Shown here one piece after another: positions 14,154-18,714 of a stretch of 18,714 nt of DNA (the stretch's first letter is position 1; the number at the start of each line of letters is the position of its first letter). The translations under genes and the position numbers were made by a program. Source of the DNA: an uncultured Bacilli bacterium. Lineage in GTDB: Bacteria > Bacillota_I > Bacilli_A > RF39 > UBA660. The notes below the pieces were generated by a model. The model was given only the letters and a program-made list of their open reading frames with translations. It ran no database searches and was not told where the DNA came from. Location of the stretch: contig CANPYU010000005.1 in the NCBI GenBank assembly GCA_947588665.1, positions 1 to 18,714 on the forward strand, in the 5' to 3' direction.

Positions 14154-15446
14154 ATGAAATTTCTAATTACTACTTTAGGCTGTAAAGTAAACGCTTATGA
14201 AAGCGAATTTATCAAAGAAGAATTAAAAAAATCTGGTTATGAATATAATGAAGATAATCCTGATATTATAATTATTAATACTTGCAGTGTTACCAATACT
14301 GCTGATAATAAATCCTTAAAAACTGTAAGAAAAATGCGAAGAAATTATTCAACTGCTATTATAGTTGTCTGTGGTTGTAGCAGTGAAAATAATCAAGCAA
14401 AATATCAAGAAATGGGTATTGATATTTTACTTGGAAATCGAAAAAAAAGCGAAATAGCTTCTATTCTTGATACATATTTAAAAACTCATCAACCATATGT
14501 TTATTTTGCTAATACTCGTAATCTTGATTTTGAAGATATGACTGTAAATAAATTTAAGAGTCATACTAGAGCGTTCGTTAAAATTCAAGATGGCTGTAAT
14601 AATTTTTGCTCTTACTGTATTATTCCCTATACAAGAGGTACTACTCGTTCCAAAGATTTTTCTATCGCATTAAAAGAAATCACAGATTTAGTAAAAAATG
14701 GTCATCAAGAAATAGTTTTAACAGGTATTCATACTGGCTCTTATAATTCTAATGGTCATGATTTAACCGACTTACTCCATGAGATCGCCAAAATTAATGA
14801 TTTAAAAAGAATTAGAATATCTAGTATTGAAATCACGGAACTAAATACTAAATTTATAAATGAATTAAAGAATAATTCTAAAATATGTAATCATCTTCAT
14901 ATTCCACTTCAAAGTGGCAGTGATAATATATTAAAGAAGATGAATCGTAAATATGATAAAGCATATTTTACTAACAAAATAAATGAAATTAAAAGAGTTC
15001 GCCCCGATATTGCTATTACAACAGATGCCATCGTGGGTCATCCTTATGAAACAGATGCCGATTTTAAAGAATATCTAGCCTACTGTGAAGAATTAGATTT
15101 TAGTAAAATACATGTTTTTCCTTACTCTAAAAGAGATGGTACCGCTGCAAGTTTAATGCCTCAAGTTCCAGCTATTATAAAAAAAGAAAGAGCTCAATCA
15201 TTATTAGCTCTTTCTGATAAACTAGAAGAAAAGTATTATCAAAAGCATTTAAATCAAGAATTAGAAGTTTTAACGGAAGAAATTAAAGATGGCTATGTTA
15301 TTGGTCATACATCTAATTATTTAAAAGTTTATTTAAAAGGAGATTATAAATTAAATACTATTTATAATTGTTTAATTACAAAATATGCTAATAAAGTATT
15401 ATATGGTAAAGTTTTATCTTGCTCTAATGCTAAAATAAGTTTATAA
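14154..15446 (+). CDS. mtaB: tRNA t6A37 methylthiotransferase MtaB
   Basis: A 430-residue radical SAM enzyme that converts t6A to ms2t6A at position 37 of ANN-decoding tRNAs. ATG 14154, seven bases after AGGGGG (14141-14146), is preferred over ATG 14148, which nearly abuts that site. The N-terminal cluster-binding domain has Cys10 (TLGCKVN, the MtaB-type variant), Cys44 (NTCSVT) and Cys75 (CGCSSEN). The radical SAM motif is CNNFCSYC (Cys148, 152, 155), followed by IIPYTRG. HLHIPLQSGSD and TDAIVGHPYET are family blocks, and a TRAM-type RNA-binding domain closes the protein (LEVLTEEIKDGYVIGHTSNYLKVYL). TLGCKVN and linkage downstream of dnaJ, as for yqeV in B. subtilis, separate MtaB from MiaB. 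All six cluster Cys are present. Confidence 0.92.
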   Translation: MKFLITTLGCKVNAYESEFIKEELKKSGYEYNEDNPDIIIINTCSVTNTADNKSLKTVRKMRRNYSTAIIVVCGCSSENNQAKYQEMGIDILLGNRKKSEIASILDTYLKTHQPYVYFANTRNLDFEDMTVNKFKSHTRAFVKIQDGCNNFCSYCIIPYTRGTTRSKDFSIALKEITDLVKNGHQEIVLTGIHTGSYNSNGHDLTDLLHEIAKINDLKRIRISSIEITELNTKFINELKNNSKICNHLHIPLQSGSDNILKKMNRKYDKAYFTNKINEIKRVRPDIAITTDAIVGHPYETDADFKEYLAYCEELDFSKIHVFPYSKRDGTAASLMPQVPAIIKKERAQSLLALSDKLEEKYYQKHLNQELEVLTEEIKDGYVIGHTSNYLKVYLKGDYKLNTIYNCLITKYANKVLYGKVLSCSNAKISL

Positions 15447-15465
15447 TAATACTAGGTGAAGTAAA

Positions 15466-16044
15466 ATGGAAAAAAAAGAAATATTAACAAATGAAACAAT
15501 TGATGCCCTTAAAAATTTAGGCACAGATATTAAAAATTTACCTACTGGTAAAATGCAAATCAAAAATCTTCATGTACTAAGAAACGAAAACCAAAGACAA
15601 GTTTATATTACCGCTTTTTATCGTGATCCAAATGAATTACCAACTCTCAAAGAATTAATGGTTAGTATTGGTACTAAATTTGCATTAGTAAAAGATTTTG
15701 TAAAAAAAGAACTAAATAACTTAAAAGAGAATTTGGCCCAAATGGTTGAACCAGAAGATGATTTAAACTACTATATCGATGAAGATGGTCGTACTTATAT
15801 TCTTGATGAAAATGGTTATCGTCTTTATGATGATGGATTAATTTATGGAGTTGATCCCCTAACTAATGAAAAAATAATTTCTGTTTGTTTAGAAGATGAA
15901 GCGGGCAAACGTTTTCTTGCAACTTACATTGATAAAGATCGTAATCTTTTAGTTCTTCAAAATGATCCTAAAGTTTATCATTTAGATGAAGAAGGGTATT
16001 TAGAAGTTGTAAAAAATATGGACTATATCCATCATACCCGTTAA
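15466..16044 (+). CDS. Uncharacterised acidic 192-residue protein
   Basis: No family is recognised. The N-terminal half (1-95) is mixed, with VYITAFYRDPNELPTLKELM and a helical region VKDFVKKELNNLKENLAQM. The C-terminal half (about 95-192) is acidic and rich in short strand patterns: YYIDEDGRTYILDENGYRLYDDG, then VYHLDEEGYLEV, where the DE(N/E)GY unit recurs. There is no signal peptide or membrane segment, so it is cytoplasmic. AGGTGA precedes ATG 15466. The gene lies 19 bases after mtaB and 18 before recD2, so cotranscription is likely. Its place could mean a role in RNA or DNA handling, but nothing in the sequence proves this. Confidence 0.7.
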   Translation: MEKKEILTNETIDALKNLGTDIKNLPTGKMQIKNLHVLRNENQRQVYITAFYRDPNELPTLKELMVSIGTKFALVKDFVKKELNNLKENLAQMVEPEDDLNYYIDEDGRTYILDENGYRLYDDGLIYGVDPLTNEKIISVCLEDEAGKRFLATYIDKDRNLLVLQNDPKVYHLDEEGYLEVVKNMDYIHHTR

Positions 16045-16062
16045 ATTAAATAAAGGTGCAGT

Positions 16063-18270
16063 ATGAATTACATCAAAGGTAAAATTCGCAATATCATATA
16101 TCAAAATAAAGAAAGTGGCTATGTTGTAGCCGTTTTTCGCGTTAAAGAAACTAATGATAATAAAATGCTCGAGTATGTCAATAAAACTGTTACTATCACT
16201 GGTGTTTTTTTAGATATAAATACTGAAGAAACATATATTTTAAAAGGAAGTCCCCTAAAACATGAGCGTTTTGGCTTCCAATATCAAGTAACTAATTATG
16301 AAAAAGAAGAATTATCTACAGAAGATGCCGTAATCGAGTTTCTATCAAGTCCTTTAGTTAAAGGCTGTGGTGAAAAAAGTGCTAAAAAAATTGTTGAGAT
16401 TTTAGGAATAGATGCGATAAAAAAAATCAAAGAAGATGCCCAAATTCTTTTAACTATTCCAGGCTTAAATGATCAAAAAGCTAAGACAATAAGAGATTCT
16501 CTTCTCGCTTATTCTGACGCTGATGATGCTTTACTAAAACTAAAAGAATTAGGTTTTTCTATTCCTGAAGCAACTAAAATATACAAAAAATATCAAGAAA
16601 AAACTAAATATATTATTGAATCTGATTTATATGTAATATGTGAAATATTAGATTTTGATAAAGTAGATCGTATTTTTGCCTCCCACCATGAACCTGATAA
16701 TATTATTAGGATTAAAGCTTGTCTTTTAGAAGCTATGAAAAGATTAAGTTTTAATACGGGAGATACATATTATTACGAACAAGAAATTAAAGATAATTTA
16801 AAAAAAGAATTTAATATTATTTTAGAAGGCGATTCATTTGAAGAAGTTATTTATGAATTAGAATCCGAAAATAAAATTGTAATAGAAGGAGAAATGTATT
16901 ATTTAACTGAATTTTATGAAGCCGAAAAAGATATAACTAATAATTTATATGCTCTATCTAATACTCAAACATCTCCAATTTATGATTTTGAATCCCAAAT
17001 TCATGAATTAGAAAAAATATCTGAAGTAAAATATAACTTTGAACAGAAAAATGCGATCAGAAAATCATTAGAAAACAAAATAACTATTATTTCTGGTGGT
17101 CCTGGAACTGGTAAAACCACCATTATTAACGCTATTGTTAAATTATATAATAAAATTCATGATTACTCGGGTCTTGAGAGTTTAGCCCATATTGCTTTAC
17201 TTGCTCCCACCGGCCGAGCTAGTAAAAAAATGAGTATGGCAACAGGAATGCCGGCGATGACTATCCATCGTTATTTAAAGTGGAATAAAGAAACAAATAA
17301 TTTTGGAGTTAATGAATTTCATAAATCCAGCGAAGATCTTATTATTGTTGACGAAATGAGTATGATTGATATTAATTTATTTAATGCTTTATTAAAAGGT
17401 ATTAGAAGTAGTGTTCAATTAATCATGGTCGGCGATGTTTTTCAACTTCCTTCCGTTGGCCCTGGACTAATCTTAAATGATCTAATTTCCAGTGACTTAT
17501 TCACTTTCTGTCCATTAGAAAAGATTTATCGTCAAAGTGAAAACTCATATATCCCATATTTAGCCTTAGAAATAAAAAATAAAGATTTATCTGAAGATTT
17601 TATTAGTCGTAAAGATGATTATAATTTTTTAGAAATAGATAGTAAATATATAAAAGAAATGATTAAAAAAATATGTATAATGAGCAAAACCAAAGGCTTA
17701 AATGAAAATGATATTCAAGTATTAGCTCCTATGTACAAAGGCGAAAATGGTATTGATAATTTAAATATAACTTTACAAGAATTATTTAATCCCCCAAGTT
17801 CTGATAAAGAAGAGATTAAAATAGGGGATGTTATATATCGAGAAAATGATAAAGTATTACAATTATTAAACAATCCTGACTGTAATGTTTTTAATGGTGA
17901 TATAGGTTTTATCCGAAAAATAATCAAAAAAACTAATAAAAATAAAGATTTAATTATTATTGATTTTGAAGGCAATAAAGTAGAGTATACTAAAGAAGAT
18001 ATGCGTGAAATTAAACATGCTTATGCCATAACTATTCATAAAAGTCAAGGAAGTGAATTTCCCCATGTAATCCTTCCTATATCACGAGGATATTATAAAA
18101 TGTTATATAATAAATTAATATATACTGGAGTTTCTCGAGCTAAAAAAAGTTTAGTTATTATAGGTGAGGCAAAATCCTTCATGATGGCTGTTAACAATGA
18201 TTATGCTAGTACCAGAAAAACCACTTTAAAAGATAAACTAGTGCATAAATTTATTAAGACTAGTTCATAA
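16063..18270 (+). CDS. recD2: ATP-dependent DNA helicase RecD2 (RecD/TraA family)
   Basis: A 735-residue 5'-3' SF1B helicase acting in DNA repair and replication-fork handling, found in bacteria outside any RecBCD complex. The N-terminal OB-like domain (1-80, GKIRNIIYQNKESGYVVAVF) is followed by helix-hairpin-helix units (about 96-112, LVKGCGEKSAKKIVEILG). The helicase core has Walker A GGPGTGKTT (345-353), LAPTGRASKKM, Walker B DEMSM (430-434), VGDVFQLPSVGPG, IYRQSENSYI, and the C-terminal YAITIHKSQGSEF and YTGVSRAKKSL motifs. Length is normal for RecD2. AAGGTG precedes the ATG, and it is the fourth gene of the operon that begins at 13618. No recB or recC is nearby, as expected. Confidence 0.95.
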   Translation: MNYIKGKIRNIIYQNKESGYVVAVFRVKETNDNKMLEYVNKTVTITGVFLDINTEETYILKGSPLKHERFGFQYQVTNYEKEELSTEDAVIEFLSSPLVKGCGEKSAKKIVEILGIDAIKKIKEDAQILLTIPGLNDQKAKTIRDSLLAYSDADDALLKLKELGFSIPEATKIYKKYQEKTKYIIESDLYVICEILDFDKVDRIFASHHEPDNIIRIKACLLEAMKRLSFNTGDTYYYEQEIKDNLKKEFNIILEGDSFEEVIYELESENKIVIEGEMYYLTEFYEAEKDITNNLYALSNTQTSPIYDFESQIHELEKISEVKYNFEQKNAIRKSLENKITIISGGPGTGKTTIINAIVKLYNKIHDYSGLESLAHIALLAPTGRASKKMSMATGMPAMTIHRYLKWNKETNNFGVNEFHKSSEDLIIVDEMSMIDINLFNALLKGIRSSVQLIMVGDVFQLPSVGPGLILNDLISSDLFTFCPLEKIYRQSENSYIPYLALEIKNKDLSEDFISRKDDYNFLEIDSKYIKEMIKKICIMSKTKGLNENDIQVLAPMYKGENGIDNLNITLQELFNPPSSDKEEIKIGDVIYRENDKVLQLLNNPDCNVFNGDIGFIRKIIKKTNKNKDLIIIDFEGNKVEYTKEDMREIKHAYAITIHKSQGSEFPHVILPISRGYYKMLYNKLIYTGVSRAKKSLVIIGEAKSFMMAVNNDYASTRKTTLKDKLVHKFIKTSS

Positions 18271-18291
18271 TAATATTAGAGGTGGAATAAA

Positions 18292-18447
18292 ATGAAAAAG
18301 ATGATGACTTGTAGTATTATTGCCATGGCGGCCGGCGCAGGAATGATGGCTTATGCCTTAAACTGTGAAAAAACTAAAGCCAAAGCTACTAAACTTGTAA
18401 ATAATGCGATGGAAATGGCTAATAACAAAATTAATATGATGAAATAG
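18292..18447 (+). CDS. 51-residue Met-rich YtxH-like membrane protein
   Basis: This short gene begins at ATG 18292, six bases after AGGTGG (18280-18285) and 21 bases after recD2, and ends at TAG 18445-18447. The product has one membrane segment (about residues 5-23, Ala/Gly/Met-rich) and a Lys-rich amphipathic tail. Ten of 51 residues are Met. The Gly-Ala-rich segment plus charged helix resembles small YtxH-type proteins, but that assignment is weak. Around codons 11-17 the sequence GCCATGGCGGCCGGCGCAGG is far more GC-rich than the window. A terminator overlaps its stop. It is the fifth gene of the operon. The ribosome site, position and terminator make translation likely. Confidence 0.72.
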   Translation: MKKMMTCSIIAMAAGAGMMAYALNCEKTKAKATKLVNNAMEMANNKINMMK

Positions 18448-18469
18448 TAATCTAAAAGATTGCTTTTTT
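18446..18469 (+). terminator. Rho-independent terminator of the mtaB-recD2 operon
   Basis: AGTAATCT (18446-18453) pairs with AGATTGCT (18457-18464) with one G-T pair and a three-base loop, followed by six T. The stem begins inside the TAG stop of the small membrane-protein gene. Confidence 0.85.
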
Positions 18470-18590
18470 GTTGCCATAAAATTATTTCATAAGTTCAATT
18501 TAATTTATTTCAAGATGAAAAAAATAATTAAATTTAAATGGGAAAGTTTTACAATATTCGAGAAAAAGAGTTAAAAATCTATAATCAGTG

Positions 18591-18619
18591 CTGACAAAAC
18601 ATAATAAATTTGTTAATAT
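18591..18619 (+). promoter_or_regulatory. Promoter of the Nudix gene
   Basis: CTGACA (18591-18596), 17 bases, then TAATAT (18614-18619) preceded by TGT, an extended -10. The 120 bases between the terminator and this promoter hold nothing else I can support. Confidence 0.65.
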
Positions 18620-18639
18620 ATATTTGTGAAAGGAAAAAA

Positions 18640-18714
18640 ATGAAAGAATTTAAACAATTGGGAGCCTACGGTTTAGTAATAAAAGATAATAAAATTTTGT
18701 TAATTCATAAAAAT
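18640..18714 (+). CDS. Nudix hydrolase, N-terminal 25 codons (cut by window edge)
   Basis: ATG 18640 follows AAAGG and a good promoter. The 25 residues visible include GAYGLVIKDNKILLIHK, the first beta strands typical of Nudix-family pyrophosphohydrolases (GA.G.VI.D.K.LLI.K). The Nudix box itself lies beyond the window, so substrate class cannot be judged. It is a separate unit from the recD2 operon. Confidence 0.65.
   Translation, partial: MKEFKQLGAYGLVIKDNKILLIHKN

Noticed and set aside
1265..18270. Defence island or phage region
   Set aside because: Apart from the degraded IS at the left edge, the recognised genes are housekeeping or envelope genes with no nuclease, toxin, integrase or phage structural gene. 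RecD2 and the ABC exporter are explained by their own families.
18515..18574. A 19-codon frame starting MKKIIKFKWE between the terminator and the Nudix promoter
   Set aside because: No ribosome site or promoter, very AT/Lys-rich and short. Expected by chance.

Overview
This is an 18.7 kb, strongly AT-rich chromosomal window from a low-GC Gram-positive bacterium (Bacillota, Bacilli-like). The evidence is the gene order hrcA-grpE-dnaK-(pepF)-dnaJ-...-mtaB, a CIRCE operator, a DnaK of the Gram-positive type, sigma-A-like promoters and strong Shine-Dalgarno sites of the AGGTGAT/AGGGG type. An uncultured gut lineage near the Mollicutes (RF39-like) is a plausible inference from base composition and protein style. 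The code is standard: every Trp I checked is TGG and no gene needs TGA read as Trp. The peptidoglycan/polysaccharide deacetylase suggests the cell has a wall.

Layout. (1) 1-1204 is a graveyard of mobile elements: an IS1182-type transposase gene, split by the left end of an IS21-type element, after which a deletion removed the middle of both. A 24-codon minus-strand ORF beside it may be a gene stump. (2) 1265-4789 is a two-gene ABC exporter (ATPase plus permease, BcrAB-like) followed by a membrane-anchored PdaC-like deacetylase. (3) 4846-5624 holds two uncharacterised genes whose stop codons interlock. The minus-strand membrane protein has no Shine-Dalgarno and may have a leaderless mRNA. (4) 5724-12222 is the heat-shock chaperone block. 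A consensus promoter with a CIRCE operator at the start site drives hrcA-grpE-dnaK. A strong hairpin separates this from pepF-dnaJ, which ends at its own terminator. (5) 12245-13591 is a monocistronic gene for a surface-exposed, membrane-anchored protein with its own promoter and terminator. (6) 13591-18469 is a tightly spaced five-gene operon: a small anchored acidic protein, the tRNA methylthiotransferase mtaB, an unknown acidic protein, the helicase recD2, and a 51-codon Met-rich YtxH-like membrane protein. (7) 18591-18714 is the promoter and first 25 codons of a Nudix hydrolase cut by the window edge.

How the genes work together: HrcA represses its own operon through CIRCE, and GrpE, DnaK and DnaJ form one chaperone machine. 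PepF may dispose of peptides produced by proteolysis. The ABC exporter and deacetylase look like a small envelope-defence or wall-remodelling module. I found no convincing undescribed defence, CRISPR or phage system. The most interesting points are the possible leaderless gene, the double CIRCE-like arrangement, the nested IS remnant, the gene replacements inside the classical dnaK cluster, and the complete lack of TGA stop codons.
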